From Yamagishiella unicocca (Eukaryota > Chlorophyta > Chlorophyceae > Chlamydomonadales > Volvocaceae), in assembly GCA_003116995.1 (NCBI GenBank), contig BDSL01000010.1:558001-622000 (forward strand): a stretch of 64,000 nt of DNA, in the 5' to 3' direction. Under the pieces are notes generated by a model that saw only the letters and a program-made list of their open reading frames with translations, was not told where the DNA came from and searched no databases. Shown piece by piece: positions 10,806 through 23,429 of the stretch (within the stretch, counting starts at the first letter, position 1; every line of letters begins with the position of its first letter). A program made the position numbers and the translations under genes.

Positions 10806-13057
10806 TAATGAGTCTTGTGCTAGCCGAAATGCATGTCTTGTCCTTTTTTGGAGGGGCTGTCCCGTTCCTCTCGTGTGGTTGATGCCCTGGGCCTCCGGGG
10901 ATTTTCGTCCCCAGCCCGTCGGTCCGAATTGCTCACCGGTCCCGCTGTTTTTCCGGCGGTGGACCTTGAGGTGCCTGAGTGTTATTTTTTGTCGGGGCCC
11001 CGCCCTCTGGGGCGCGGTGGGGGTTCCTGTTTTTTCCCTGTGCCTTTCGAGGCGTCTGTTAGGTGCTTGCGCTGGCTTGTCGTACGTCGAGGTCTCGGTA
11101 GGGGGCCTGGGTTTTCAGCGTCCATGTGCCTTTCGAGGCTTTCCTGTGCCCTTCGGGTTGTCTGCTGGCTTCAGCCCCAGCTCATCATATGGAGAGGCCA
11201 TGGACATGGGCCCCTCTTCTTGTCCTGGGCTCGTGGGGGCTTGAGGCACTGTAACATAATATCAAACCGAGCAAAGGAATCCGCTGGCTGACGGACAAAA
11301 CCATCCGGATATCCCAGTCCAATTCGTTCACCGACAGACTCAGCATTCGTACACAGGCAGACTCAGCATTGCATAACATGGCAACCGCTATAACCGCTAT
11401 AACATGGCACACTTTCGACCAGGTTAAGTTGGCCAGTCTATTGGACCAGATCTGGGCTACGCGTAATAATGTCGAACCCTTTGGGCGATAGTTATTTTTC
11501 TTGTCTAAGGAACCTGAGTGTACAAACGCCTGTTTTACGTTTGGCGAGGCGAGGAGCCGCACGGCTCGTTTAGTCTGTTACCACCTGGGCTACACCCCCA
11601 GTCACGTGTAACACATCATCATCATCACATTGAAGTATCGATGTGGTCGCACTTACTGTAGAACGAACAGCCTTGTAAAACCTTCCTTGATACCCCTTAG
11701 ATATGCGTCACATCCTGGAAAGCCTTCCTCCGCACCACATTTCCAACATGGCCCCAAACGATCGCAATAGCCTATATTGCATTATACGCTATGGAAATCC
11801 GAAACATAAGAGCAAGGCTCGGTGTCGAAAGGTGACCAAATCATTTAATGACAGGTGCTGCGGTCCCCGCAACACGCCGCAACAGCGGCCAGCAAGCAAC
11901 CGCATTGTGTTTCCTGCTGTGGGGGGGTATCCCGATTTCTTAGGTACGCTGTACTGTGCTCGGATGCACAGTGAAAAGAGGCAACTCGGGGAGCTGCAGG
12001 GGACATGCAGGGAGTTGCCGGGCGCAGTCGTCGCGGAACAAGGAAGTTTTGGGAACCTGACGGGCGCGTGTAACGATGTGCCAAGGGGGGAGTGTGCAGA
12101 AGTAAGAGGAGGAGGCGCCCGCTGCCTGGATAGCGCGGCGGGGATGACGAGCGGCACAGGGCGCGTAGGAGGAGGGAAGCGTAACCGTCGAAGCATCGCC
12201 TGACGAGCAGGCGAGCACCGTCACGCACTTCGGGACTCGACGCATCGCGGTTGCTCCCCATGGATCGCGGTTCGCGTTCGGCCGTTCGCCCATCACCCTA
12301 AAGCCTTTGCAATCATTCTTTGGCCCCATTCAGCAACCCCTGCCCATGGCTATTCCATATTTGCTTCAGTGCGGCTAGATGGTAATGGTCGTCCCGACTA
12401 TCCTATCGCGAAGCTAGGGGTGCGAAAACTAATATGTAGTCCGGCAACGCAATTCATTCCGGTTGTAACTTTAGTACCTTGTGGGATAGCAGCCGGCTGG
12501 GCTATTTGGCAGCAAAGGCCATACCGGTACCGTAGGTTGCGGCTTACACAAACCGGGGCACCATAAGGGAAATTCGTATCCCAAATGCCGAACTTTGCAC
12601 GCAATAATATCGCTGTAGCGCTGCCATACCAACTTGGGTGGCGCTCAGGTCAACGTTCTTGATATCAAGTCGTCGGGCCTCTTGCCTGGTTGCAAACTTC
12701 TTCGATTGCATGTCGATCTACACTGCTATGCCAAAATCTGAGGCTACAGTGTAGTAACCAAACGGTCAACCGTGTAGGGTCAATACCCTTACATTTCAGC
12801 CTTCTTAAAAGCGATGCGAGTATTCACAAGCACGGTCAAGGGTCAACACCACCAAGGGTCAACAACCACCCACATTTGTTCTAGTGCCCGATGCTTGCCG
12901 TACATGTTCGAACAAAAACGTCATTTGAAGTAAAGCGATCGCAGATGCCTTTGATGCCAGTTACGCTTTGAACCCCACAGCTGACTACACTGCGAAGAAT
13001 GGCCATTTGCCTCACGCAAGTTCGTGCATAAACAAACTTGATAGTACCAGAGTTCAA

Positions 13058-15916
13058 ATGAAGTTCGGTGCCTTTCCAACGCTGCTTGTGGCGTCTGCCT
13101 TCGTGTGAGTTATCCGTCTAAACGTCATGTATTATGGACGCCACATCAACAGCTGTCGTGGTCGTCGCGCCGCATCGCTCCGAACCTGAATCCTGCGTAA
13201 CACCCTGTCAATTACGTCGCCTTCTTGCCCCACAGACTTGCTGTCAGTGTTCAGCAGGAAGCGAATATTTATTCGCGTTTTCCTTTCCTTCAATGCAATG
13301 AGGAGTCGACAGCCTACAGCCTGGCGCCAACGGTCGAGTCCAACGGCGAGGGCACGCATTGCTTCACGCTGCGTGCCTCGCCCCCGGCCGACTGCACATC
13401 GTTTTGCTGCACGGAAGCTGGCCTGCACACCATTGAGGTAGCTGGGCGGGAAATACCGAAAAGCTTAGCTCCGACTTCAAGCGATAATTCACAACAAATG
13501 AACCTCAGGCCAGCCAAACATTGACCAGGAAGAGCCGACGCCTGCCTTCGCTCATTACAACATATTCTTACGTGGCTTATTGTAACCTTTCTGACCTCCC
13601 TTTCAAATCCATCTACCACTCGCCCCCAGTTCCACGTCAAGGCGAACTGCAATGTGGAGGGCGCAACCGTGGTGGCCGCCATCAACGGTGTCCCCATCAA
13701 GGCCGGCCCCTCGTTCCATGCGCCCGGAAACGGCCGCGAGGGCAGCACCTTGATGCGACTCACACAGCTGGGCCTGTACCTCAACACCACCGCCGCTACC
13801 AGCGACGGAGCCCACGTCTGCATCACGCTGCTTCCGAACCACCAGGGCGAGGGGTGCACCTCCCTGGAGCAGCTTTGCGAGCCTCCTCCCGACATGCCCG
13901 CCGGTGTGTGCTCAGCTGCCTTGTACGACCGCCAGAGGAACTGCTGTCGGACGTCCAGCCCTGGGTTGGTCGCCCCATCGGTTGCGCGGAAGCTCCTTAC
14001 GTCGTCTCCACAGCCCCCTCCCCCTTCTCCTAGCGCTCCTCCGCGTTCCCCCCCGGACATGTGCAAGGCCTGCGTCTCTTTGGTTCTAGTTTCAGGGTTT
14101 TCACTGTTCCCAGCCAGCATCAGCGCTGAGCAGTGCCGGTCCTGGTCTTCGACAGTCATTCGCGACATCGCGGAGGGCGCAGTTGCAACCTCTGCGCTGC
14201 AGCCCGGCATCCAACCCTCGGTGGTATGCGGCACTGCTTGGATGGAGGTGTGCGGAATTTTCTCTTCGGATGACCAAGCCTGGTTCGATACCCAGGTGTC
14301 GCTTTGGTGGACGGCGTTTGCTGGGAAGTGCCCGGCGTATTACGACCCCTACCAGGTGTCAGTCGGCGTTTGGGGCTTCAGGGACGATGACTCATACTGC
14401 CTGTCGTCGTACGACGCGCAAGTCTGTGACAAGTCGAAGCCTGACTTTCCTAAATGTCGGTAAGACACTGGCCAATACGAGGGCTTGGGGCCAGTACACT
14501 CGGCCCGCCAGGGATGCCGCAGCGAGTGATGGGCTTGGCCACGACAAGCACAATCGTTGGCATGTTGAACCCAGGGCTTTTCAGGTGTATACTACGCCGG
14601 CCTTCGGACAATAGGTCAGAGGATACAGTCATAACGTAGGTAGAGCTCATTTGCGCCATCGGGAAACGCACATTGCACGCCGACCAGAAACCGAAAACCC
14701 TATGTTTGTTTTCTGCAGCTTTTGGCAGCCTCCATGTCTCATGTGAGTTAAGGTTAATGGCATTCAGTATGGGCTCGCGAAAGTCGCCTCGTGTTCCCTA
14801 GACTGAAGGACCGGCTTGGACTGCTCCTCGCGCCTCGATTCGCAGGTGCGACAAGTCGAGGGGCGCCACGCCCTTCTTTGCGACGCCCTTCATCACCACG
14901 ATGGCAGGCCGCCGCCAGTCTACCACCCTGCACTGCTTCACAATTTCGGTTATCATGCCGGAGGAGCCGATGGTAAGTACGGCATACCATTAGCTCGTCG
15001 AAACCAGTGCATTCTGTGGCGCCGTCAGGGGCGGGATCAATACGTCTTCCTCAGTGTCAGGCGATGTGCCCGATGGTTCTACCTCTTGGTCTGGAACCCA
15101 CTGTAACCGTTGCAACAACGTCTGGAAGTGCGTCACAGTGCCTCTTCGTTCGCTCACACAGTAGCAGGGTAGCTGTAGACGTTGCAGTAGGGTGACGAAT
15201 AGAGCTTTGTTGAGACGCGGTACGACCCCCAACTTGACAACTTGTCCCAACTTGGCCACTAAACGCCTGGATAGTAGCCATAAAAGCATCATCACCGTCG
15301 CTTTCGTTCACTGAGGCACACATTCAATTCGTCACCCCCCCTCCATCATACGTGACAGAGCGCCTGCAGCATGACCACAATCCTCAACAAGGCGGAGGTG
15401 TGGGCAGACTACAGCCAACGCCGAATGGTGAAGAGCGTGGCAGTGCAGCCCGCCGGTTCCGCCTCGATGCGCTTTGTGGCGCCGTCATGGGGTCCTGCCG
15501 GGGATCAGGCCCTCAAAGTCACATCACTGGACTGGGACCTGGCGGAGGCTGATGGTGGCAAGATCTGCATCGAGCTGGACAACACCGCGGATATCAAGTC
15601 CTTCTGCAACACCGGGCTGGAGACGTGCTGGTGGGTGGACGCAGCAAAGCATGTATGATTGCCTTCTTGGGCGTTATATCGTGAGCGGAGAACTAGCGGA
15701 AAAGCATGCTGGTAGATGATGCAATCCGGCCTGAAGGATGCGCCTCCTGACCTTCCTAACTGGTAGTGAGCAAATCTCCGGTACCCTACAGACACGTCAC
15801 CTGACGTGCTAACAATCCCGACGCCATTCCCGTGTGCCCTACCTCGACCGTGTCGCAGGATAACCCTGTTTGACAAAGATAGGGACTGCTGCCCGCTCTA
15901 CTCAGCGTCGTTGTAG
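13058..15916 (+). CDS. Pherophorin (copy A), 511 residues
   Basis: Six exons join in phase: 13058-13104, 13236-13437, 13630-14459, 14846-14972, 15359-15630, 15859-15916. The N terminus (MKFGAFPTLLVASAFVLAVS) is a secretory signal peptide. An N-terminal pherophorin domain follows (about residues 25-205, with motifs THCFTLR, CTSFCCTE and CITLLPN), then a short Pro/Ser hinge (about 209-226) and a C-terminal pherophorin domain (about 228-511) with paired cysteines, HCFTISV, GGKICIELDN and the closing motif DCCPLYSASL. Pherophorins are hydroxyproline-rich glycoproteins of the volvocine extracellular matrix, where the hinge is expected to be a glycosylated rod. Copy B lies 2.8 kb downstream in the same orientation with four of six exon lengths identical. 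The hinge here is unusually short. No TGTAA was seen within about 1.6 kb of the stop. Confidence 0.93.
15053..15120 (-). repeat. Interspersed palindrome-headed repeat, copy in pherophorin A intron 4
   Basis: On the minus strand this reads CGTTGTTGCAACGGTTACAG, then the GTTCCAGACCAAGAGGTAGA block, and ends near CGCCTGACACTGA. It belongs to the family described in the findings and lies in the intron between 14973 and 15358. Confidence 0.85.
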
Positions 15917-17432
15917 ACTGCGATGGGTCCAACTGCTGGCGGAGCATAATCGAGCCCTGAAGGTTTCCAGACGATCCTCCCTAGATGCTAGCGGGCACAT
16001 CAAGCGTGAGCGCACAAGCGTGGAAATGGTTCCATCGCTAATCCTCTCCCGAAGAACCTGCAACCTACTGCTGCCTGTTTAACTTGGAGCTAACGCAAGC
16101 GCCTGGCTCCTCCGCTAGGCCGGTATATGCTCTCCATGTGTTCGTTTTGTTGCACAGCGTGGTCGAGTCGAAATAGGAAGTTGAAGGCGCATAGACCCGT
16201 GGGTCGGCCTCCTCACTGACCCGCGCCACCGAGTGCGCACGCAATGTTACTGAAGAAGCCATGCATGTGTGTCAGCCGTCTTACTGAAGCCATGCATGTG
16301 TGTCAGTCGTCAGGGAAAGGCCATCACCTCCGCCTATGGTTGTCTGGGACTCTATCGCAGCCCCTGCCCATGCTTGCTGCATATGACTAGTGACAGCGAA
16401 AATATAGCATACATTATTTTTACGGCAACCCGCTTTGCGCGATAGGACAGTAAAACGTCATGTACGGCCGGGCCCGTACGGTTTGCTCCTGATTTGCGTA
16501 TTGCCATTGTATTGCGCATTGCCATTAAGATTGGAAAAGCTCGCCAACGGCGCCGAGGCTGACATCTATACTACAACTACTACCAACGCATAACATCGCA
16601 CCATCAGTCATGACGGATGTTCGCTTACTAGCATCGCTGCGTTGCGAAAGGATGGAATCTGTTCCCCGTCCTTGTTTTGTGGAATAGGAGGGTCATAGTA
16701 ACTTTTTTCCTGAACGGGCCCTGTTGGTTCGGAAGCCTAGTGGTTTGGCTGATAGGAATCTCTGTGGTTGACCGCAGATTGACACATCGTCAGGTTGCCC
16801 TTGCCATTCCTCACCCAAAGCAGCCCGGGGCGTTGTTCGCTCTGGTGAGAGCCTTTCAGTTAGCCTTGCTTGCTTAGGCGGACAGGTGGGTGTTCCTGCA
16901 CAATCGAGGGCGCCAATGCCGGCGAGCAGTTCCTTAAGATTCGTAGTACTTGTCGCTACCTTCTCTGCCGATAAGGGTGAATCTCGTTTTACTACTTACG
17001 AAAGACGATGTGCCCGGTTCCTTGGGGATGCATATCCTTAGTCCCTCGGTTTCTTGCTCGTGGCATACATGTCCTTTTTCTTGTTTGTTTCTGGGTATAT
17101 GAGGGGGTGGAGATTCGCGCCCCTGGCGCTATTGACTTGGGACGACCTCGCTGTTAAATCGACGCCGATGCCAAACGTGGCCACAACGATCACGTGAACG
17201 CCTCAGAAAGGGATCAGGCGCAGGTCGAGACTTGCACCCTCGCTGCTAGCGCTTACCGCCGCTGTTGCACTAGCATCCACGGCTCCTGCGAGTTGCTGTC
17301 ATTCTGCAGAGCAGCACATCCGCACAGCCGTTTCGGTAGCGCTCGGGATCGTTGGGATAGCTGGAAAGACTGCGCTGTGATTAGTGGAACCCCGATACAC
17401 CACAATTTTCCTACGAGACTATCACCACCTCG

Positions 17433-17615
17433 GCTGCTGCTCTGTATGCCTACGGCCTGTCAATGTGGTGTTCTGGTGGTTTGCCTTTGTCTCGGTGCAT
17501 GTCGGTTTTTGTTTCCTACGTCCTCGGTCCAGGTTCAGTGCGATTCAGTGTCAGGCGATGCGCCCGATGGTTCTACCTCTTGGTCTGGAACCCACTGTAA
17601 CCGTTACAACAACCT
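17433..17615 (-). repeat. Interspersed repeat, long copy
   Basis: This is the same sequence as the inverted long copy at 23430-23600. On the minus strand it begins with GTTGTAACGGTTACAGTGG, includes the CATCGGGCGCATCGCCTGAC block, and continues about 110 bp further through a block containing GGCAAACCACCAGAACACCA. Confidence 0.85.
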
Positions 17616-17982
17616 TCTCGGATCAACAAAGATCTGGCGAGGATCCGTGCCGTCGTACGTGTCATCACGATGTGTCCCATGTGGGATGTTCAGCAGCCAT
17701 GCTTCTATCCCAATATTGTCAGGTTCGGCTCCCCCAGGTTTCCCTCATCCAGCCTCCGCGGGTTGGCCCGCCTTACTTAGCCTACTTGCCTTTCGGCCTT
17801 TTCGCGCAGATGGTATCGAATCCCCTTGTCTCTTGGCACCCGCGCATGCGCTCAGTGCGTGCGCCCCTCGCATTCGCGAACCAGGCTCCGATGAACTAAT
17901 GCCTCCAAGACAGGTTAACCGGCTCCAGACCAAAAGCCTTCCATTCGTAACATAACGGCGTTCGCTTTAGTGGGCAGTTAGT

Positions 17983-18100
17983 CGGTCAGGGCAGATCATG
18001 AGTCGGTCCAGGTCGGTCAGGGCAGATGATGAGTCGGTCAGGGCAGATGATGAGTCGGTTAGGGCAGATCATGACGAACCATGAGTCGGTCATGGCCTAT
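17983..18100. repeat. 21-bp tandem repeat, diverged
   Basis: About four to five copies of a unit resembling GTCGGTCAGGGCAGATGATG occur with point changes and small gaps, in the spacer upstream of pherophorin B. Confidence 0.8.
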
Positions 18101-18761
18101 CATGGGTCACCTGCAGTGTGCAGTGCCGCCAGTGACTGTGACCCACGTTTTGCAAGATAAACGAATGCCGTGATTCGCACTGATGTGCTAAGTCGATTCA
18201 CGCTACACTTGCATGAAATTGCAACGCCCAGGCATTCACGTGATACTAAATCATCGCTATACTTCATTGAGGATTGGCTGTGCGAAGACGTTGCAGTGCC
18301 GAGTTAGCCCTCTATACGAACACTAGGCGGCACCATTAGCTATACCAGTATCTCTCTAAACCAAGGATACTGTATGCCCTCCTTTATTTGTCTCCACCAT
18401 CGCCGGACATTGCGTTAGGACATATTGGGCCGACCTCTACGAGACGATACAAACTTGGCGGGCTACGGCGATCAGCAGCTCCTCTTTAGAAGCTGTGCGG
18501 CACTCTCGTTATACACTTAAATGCGAATTTTTGCATAGTTTATGGAAGTGTTGGATGCATGTGCGTCTCTACGTTGCTTTCTGCTACCAAGGAAATGCTG
18601 CTGTGGACGCCGGTTGCTTAATGAATGGCCGCTACAGCTAACGGTTAATCCTTTCATAAGTTGCGGCCAGCCGAACACATTGCGCAATGACATTTAGCAC
18701 GTAATCAAAGCAGACTTACACGTTTCAAACCATGTGCGGTTGGTTTCGTATCTAGAACATA

Positions 18762-21700
18762 ATGAGTCTTAGCGCCGTGTTCGCGCTCCTCGCAGCGTCT
18801 GCCATCGCGTAAGTGCTTTCCCGCAACCTGCATGGCAGCTCGTACTTTTGATTCACTGTTCGCAGCCGTTGCTGCCACGGCGACCGGCCGCCTCTTTGAC
18901 TGTCCGGGGACTCTTAATTACTCCGCTTCCGCACTTGCACCTGGAACCTTCTGCCCCACAGGGCTGCCACCAACGTCCAGTTGCAAGGGAGCCACTACCT
19001 GATTCTCCCTTCCGCCCAGCACAATGAGCAGCACCCAGCCTACAGCCTGGCGCCAACGGTCGAGTCCAACGGCGAGGGCACGCATTGCTTCACGCTGCGT
19101 GCCACGCCCCCGGCCGACTGCACATCGTCTTGCTGCACGGAAGCTGGCCTGCATACCATTGAGGTAGCTGGGCGGGAACGCAGGAAGGGCAAGCATTGCA
19201 AGGTTGCGTAAGGGTTGTTCGCGTGCCACCCGCTAGTACCGGTATCGTATGCCTGCCTTCGACGGTGTGTTCCAACAGATCCAGGAAAACAGCTAGCACC
19301 AACCGCCAACTGCAAACCACCAACCGCCAACTGCAAACCACCAACCGCAACTAAGGGCCCGTACTGTGTTGACCTCTGCGTCCGTGGTGTGAGGTAGGGC
19401 ACAGTAAGACATGCCAACCAGGTTGTACCTGAACGGGTGATGAGCGACTTGCATCAGCAAAGTCAACCGGAGCTCGGGTTGCTCAGGTTCCTGGAACCGC
19501 CATCGGCTTTACCCTACCTGGAAACCCTTCCCCTCCCCTTCCCCCTCTGACGTCCACCCACACCCCAGTTCCACGTCAAGGCGAACTGCAATGTGGAGGG
19601 CGCAACCGTGGTGGCCGCCATCAACGGTGTCCCCATCAAGGCCGGCCCCTCGTTCCATGCGCCCGGAAACGGCCTCGAGGGCAGCACCTTGATGCGACTC
19701 ACACAGCTGGGCCCGTACCTCAACACCACCGCCGCTACCAGCGACGGAGCCCACATCTGCATCACGCTACTTCCGAACCACCAGGGCGAGGGGTGCACCT
19801 CCCTGGAGCAGCTTTGCGAGCCTCCTCCCGACATGCCCGCCGGTGTGTGCTCAGCTGCCTTGTACGACAGCCAGAAGGAGTGCTGCTGGACCTCCAGCCC
19901 TGGCGTGGCCGCCCCATCGACGACTCAAATCAGACTCCTTGCTTCATCTCTGCCGCCTACACCTCCCCGCCGGCCACGGCTTCCTCCCCCTTTCCCTCGT
20001 CCCCCCTTCCTTCCTCCCCTCAGCCCCCGCCCACCCTCCCCTCCGCCTCCTAGACCGCCCCCTCCCTCTCCTCCTCCGCCTCCCCCTTTCCCCTCTCCTC
20101 CCCCTCCCCGGGTACTTGCCCGAACGCCGCCTCCCCCTTCCCCTCCCAGACCTCCTTCGACACTCCTAATCGGCACCGTTATCAGCGGTTATGCGCCAGG
20201 CCTCTTCACGTCCCCTCTTCTGCCCCCCACCCCAAGCGACGCCTGCACCGCGTGCGTTCAGCTAACCATAAGTAGTTCCAACTCCCACGCGCTACCGGCC
20301 AGCATCAGCGCTGAGCAGTGCCGGTCCTGGTCTTCGACAGTCATCCGCGACATCGCGGAGGGCGCAGTTGCAACCTCTGCGCTGCAGTCCGACATCCAAC
20401 CCTCGGTGGTGTGCGGCACTGACAGCATCGAGGTGTGCGGCACGTACTCGGCTATGGACCAGCCGTGGTTTGATGTCCAGGTGCTGGAGTGGTGGGAGAC
20501 ATTCGCCGCGATGCGGCCGCAGTGCCGCGAGCCCTACCCGGTGTCAGTCGACGTCTGGGGGCTGGGAGGTGATGACAGGCACTGCCTGTCGTCCTCGTAC
20601 GTCACACACGTGTGCGCCGGCCTGAAGCCCGAGTTCCCAACATACGGGTGAGTAGTTCGGCGCGTGTCCATACACATGCGCAAGGGCGGGCGCGATGACT
20701 TAAGCTTGGCGTGCGTGCGATCCTACCTGCGCCTTAATACCGGCTTGATACCGGCTTGATGCGTGTACTGCTGTCGTCTTGCGCTGTCGGCATGCCCGTC
20801 TGAGGACGGCGGGCTCCCGTCTGCTGGCAGGGCAGGGCAGTGATTGTGAAAGGTGGAAACGTCGGTTGCACCGCATTCAGGACGTGAAGGCCGGGGGATG
20901 CGATGTAGTGGGAAGTGGGGTAAGGTATTCATGCGAGGACGACGCTCGCTCGCTCGCTCTTGCTTGGCGGCATCCATGAGGGGTCTCGAGTGCAGCGAGC
21001 GAGGGCCTGCTGTACCCAGAAGCGAGTCGCCCGCAGCAGCAGGCGAAGTGGCCCGGCGCCGTGAGGGCAGGTTGCAGTTTAACGCCCAATTCGCTTCGAC
21101 AGCAGCCTTCCCGTTACAACAAGCAGCCTTCCCTGAGTCAACTAACGGTGTTTGGCTGGCCGTATCACCTCATCGCGTAACCTGAGCTGACCTGACTGTA
21201 GTAGCAATTGTTGCACTTGCTGCTGACTGTAGTACTTCCTGTTGCTGGCTGTATGTGTTGATTTGTGTCGCGCGGCGGATGCAGGTGTGACCAAACTGAG
21301 GGCGCCACGCCTTTCAAGGCGTCGCCCTCGATGACTGAGTGGGCGGACCGCAGCCACCATCACACCACCCTGTACTGCTTCGAAATCGCGGTGTCAGTGC
21401 CGTACGACCCGACCGTAAGTCGCGGTGTCAGTGCCGTACGATCCGACCGTAAGTCGCGCTCCGTCCGCCGCGCGCGCCACCGTTGCTCGATTTTCTCGTT
21501 TGGGATCGATCCCGTCACGCATCAATCGACAGCTAGCATGTCGGACGGGTGCAGCCTGTATGCATGCCCCGCAAGCAACTATCTACATGATCATTGCCCC
21601 CCTTCCTCCGTTCCTCAATCCTACATCGTCATCATCATGGCAGAGCGCTTGCGGCAAGTCCAAAACCCTTCTCAAGGCGGAAATTTGGGCGGACTACAGC

Positions 21701-22450
21701 CAACGCCACCTGGTTAGGAGCGTGGGAGTGCAGCCGGCCGGGTCCACCACTATGCATTTCCTGTCTCCTTCCTGGGGCCCGGCCGGGGATCAGACCCTGA
21801 AGGCCACTCCGCTGAACTGGGGCCGGGCCGAGGCTGATGGCGGCAAGATCTGCATCGAGCTGGACAACTCTGCGGACATCAAGTCCTTCTGCAACGCCGG
21901 GCTGGAGGCGTGCTGGTGAGTGATGACCAAGTAGTTTACTGGTTTGGTGCAATGGGGGTAGGAGTATGTGTGCACGTATTCGGGTCGGCGTGAGACGTCG
22001 GCTGCTGGCGCATGGCAAAAGGGACATGTGATTAAAGAAGGTAGGACACGGCATACGCAATGAAAAAAGGAAAGCCTTCACTTGCGTTGGACAAGCCAAA
22101 GCGAGCGTGCCGTGTGCTGATCAGGACATCAACGAGTGGCTGGCGTAGCGGGCACGCATTAAGCTGCGTGGATCAGGAAGATCGAAGGCGGAGTGTCGTA
22201 CGTCGGCTCCATGTTGGTTACGTAGGTAACAAATCCTATCCCGAATTGTATAAAAAACATTTCCGCTGGATACTTACAGCAGCAACACCCCGCATCCCCG
22301 GCCGGACCGAATCGCAGGATCACCTTGTTCGATGAAAGCAGGAACTGCTGCCCTCTCTACTCCGCGTCAATCGGTCAAGTGCGGACGCTCGACACTCTAC
22401 CGGTGTGGGCGGGTAATAAGCAAGCGTTGGTCCATCAGCTGCGCCGATGA
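18762..22450 (+). CDS. Pherophorin (copy B), 620 residues, long Pro-rich hinge
   Basis: Six exons join in phase: 18762-18808, 18962-19163, 19569-20647, 21285-21414, 21644-21915, 22318-22450. Signal peptide is MSLSAVFALLAASAIAAAAT. The N-terminal pherophorin domain ends near residue 200. A hinge rich in Pro, Ser and Arg follows (about 212-281, with runs such as PPPPRPPPPSPPPPPPF). The C-terminal domain starts around residue 307 and carries YCFEIAVSVPYD, CGKSKTLLKAEIWAD, GGKICIELDN and NCCPLYSAS. This is a secreted extracellular-matrix glycoprotein candidate, paralogous to copy A with identical lengths of exons 1, 2 and 5. After SAS the frame stays open for 27 more residues to a TGA at 22448, where copy A stops two codons after SA; the tail may reflect loss of the ancestral stop. 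The exon 4 donor is duplicated in tandem. Confidence 0.93.
19290..19350. repeat. 21-bp tandem repeat in pherophorin B intron 2
   Basis: Two full copies and a partial third of a unit like CCAACCGCCAACTGCAAACC lie in the intron between 19164 and 19568. Confidence 0.85.
21387..21454. repeat. 34-bp tandem duplication spanning the exon 4 donor site
   Basis: The end of exon 4 plus the donor (unit CGCGGTGTCAGTGCCGTACG followed by ACCCGACCGTAAGT) is repeated once with one C-to-T change. Two equivalent GTAAGT donors therefore lie 34 nt apart, at 21415 and 21449. Use of the second would shift the frame. Confidence 0.9.
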
Positions 22451-22842
22451 GAATGACAAGGGACACTGTATATTAATTTGTCCTAATGTGATACCGGTAT
22501 TAGCGTGTTGGCGCACGTTAACAGCCCTAAATGACTGAACATCAAACGTAACAATTACATCTTGTGCGCATGCCGTTTCACTGGTGCTTCGAAGACTGGG
22601 GCCCCGTACACGACATTCGTTAGGCGCAGATAGGTGGGGGCATTACCGTAGTTGCTGGTTTGCGTGTCTCGCGGACCAGCTCCAGAAAGAAAGGAGGCGG
22701 ACGGTACGCGATACTCAGCAGCAGTAGGTGTTGAAGTGGGTCGCTCCGTGGGTCGCCGGGGCTCGCTTGAAGGCATTGCGTGGTACTGAATGCATAGTCG
22801 AGAGCAGTGTATCATGGTGGGCAACGCATGTGGACTAGATGT

Positions 22843-22912
22843 AGTAGCAGTAACTGTTACAGTTGGGTCCAGACCAAAGGGTAGAACTATCGGGCACATC
22901 GCCTCATGTTAA
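22843..22912 (+). repeat. Interspersed repeat copy
   Basis: Reads GCAGTAACTGTTACAGTTGG, then GTCCAGACCAAAGGGTAGAA, ending with CATCGCCTCA. It is a diverged full core copy. Confidence 0.8.
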
Positions 22913-23429
22913 CCTTTGTAGCGTGGCCTCTGGCGGCGTGAGGGGCCTATGCATGATCGATTAATGTTGTGCACCGCGCGTTTACAGTCGTACGCAACCT
23001 GTCATCATTGTGTCTTGTCTCTTTGTTCGGTAGCAGCTGTACGTACGGCGGTGTACTCGTCGCTGTATGTGCTGTGTCCCGTTCTTCCTCCGACGCGCAG
23101 GAAGGACGCACCGCCGTTAGCTGTGCGCGATGCAACGCCTGTTCGTTTCGCTGCTGTGCCGTACATAAATGGCGGCTTACGAATGGATAATTTTTTCTTT
23201 TTAAGTGGTGAAGCACCACGTTGCGGTTAGTGCAGTACCCCGCCACTTCTGCAGGCGCGGGCATCGTGCCCCTGTGCGTGTCCCGTCGTCCCCTGTGCGT
23301 GTCCCAGTGTGTCCCGTCGTCCTCCGTGCGTGTCTTGGCTTATGGCTACGCTCCACGTCCCGCCGTGCTTTGCTTGCTACGTGCGTGGGATGGGCTTACT
23401 TAGGATAGCCTGCCACATTCGTCCTGTTG

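Larger units (their letters stand above)
9770..13057. other. Intergenic spacer between LRR gene and pherophorin A
   Basis: No gene is supported here. It holds the LRR-gene 3' UTR, an 11-bp tandem repeat (10160-10214), a candidate TGTAA signal (10801-10805), and a G/T-biased stretch at 10830-11250 with two overlapping open frames that show no splice logic or recognisable domain. From about 11.3 kb the DNA is AT-richer than the genes. Confidence 0.6.
15917..18761. other. Spacer between the two pherophorin genes
   Basis: No gene is supported. The spacer contains a duplicated motif at about 16255-16310 (GCCATGCATGTGTGTCAG twice), a long copy of the interspersed repeat (17433-17615), and about four diverged tandem copies of a 21-bp unit (GTCGGTCAGGGCAGATGATG and variants, 17983-18100). 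The longest open frame (17194-17955) runs through the repeat and resembles nothing known. Confidence 0.6.

Noticed and set aside
10833..11291. Two overlapping plus-strand frames of 123 and 152 codons
   Set aside because: G/T-biased composition with no ATG context, splice logic, signal sequence or domain; possibly transposon-derived but nothing recognisable.
13020..13040. CATAAAC as TATA box of pherophorin A
   Set aside because: It lies only about 25-30 bp before the ATG, which would leave no 5' UTR.
17194..17955. 253-codon plus frame in the pherophorin spacer
   Set aside because: It runs through a copy of the interspersed repeat and has no family features.
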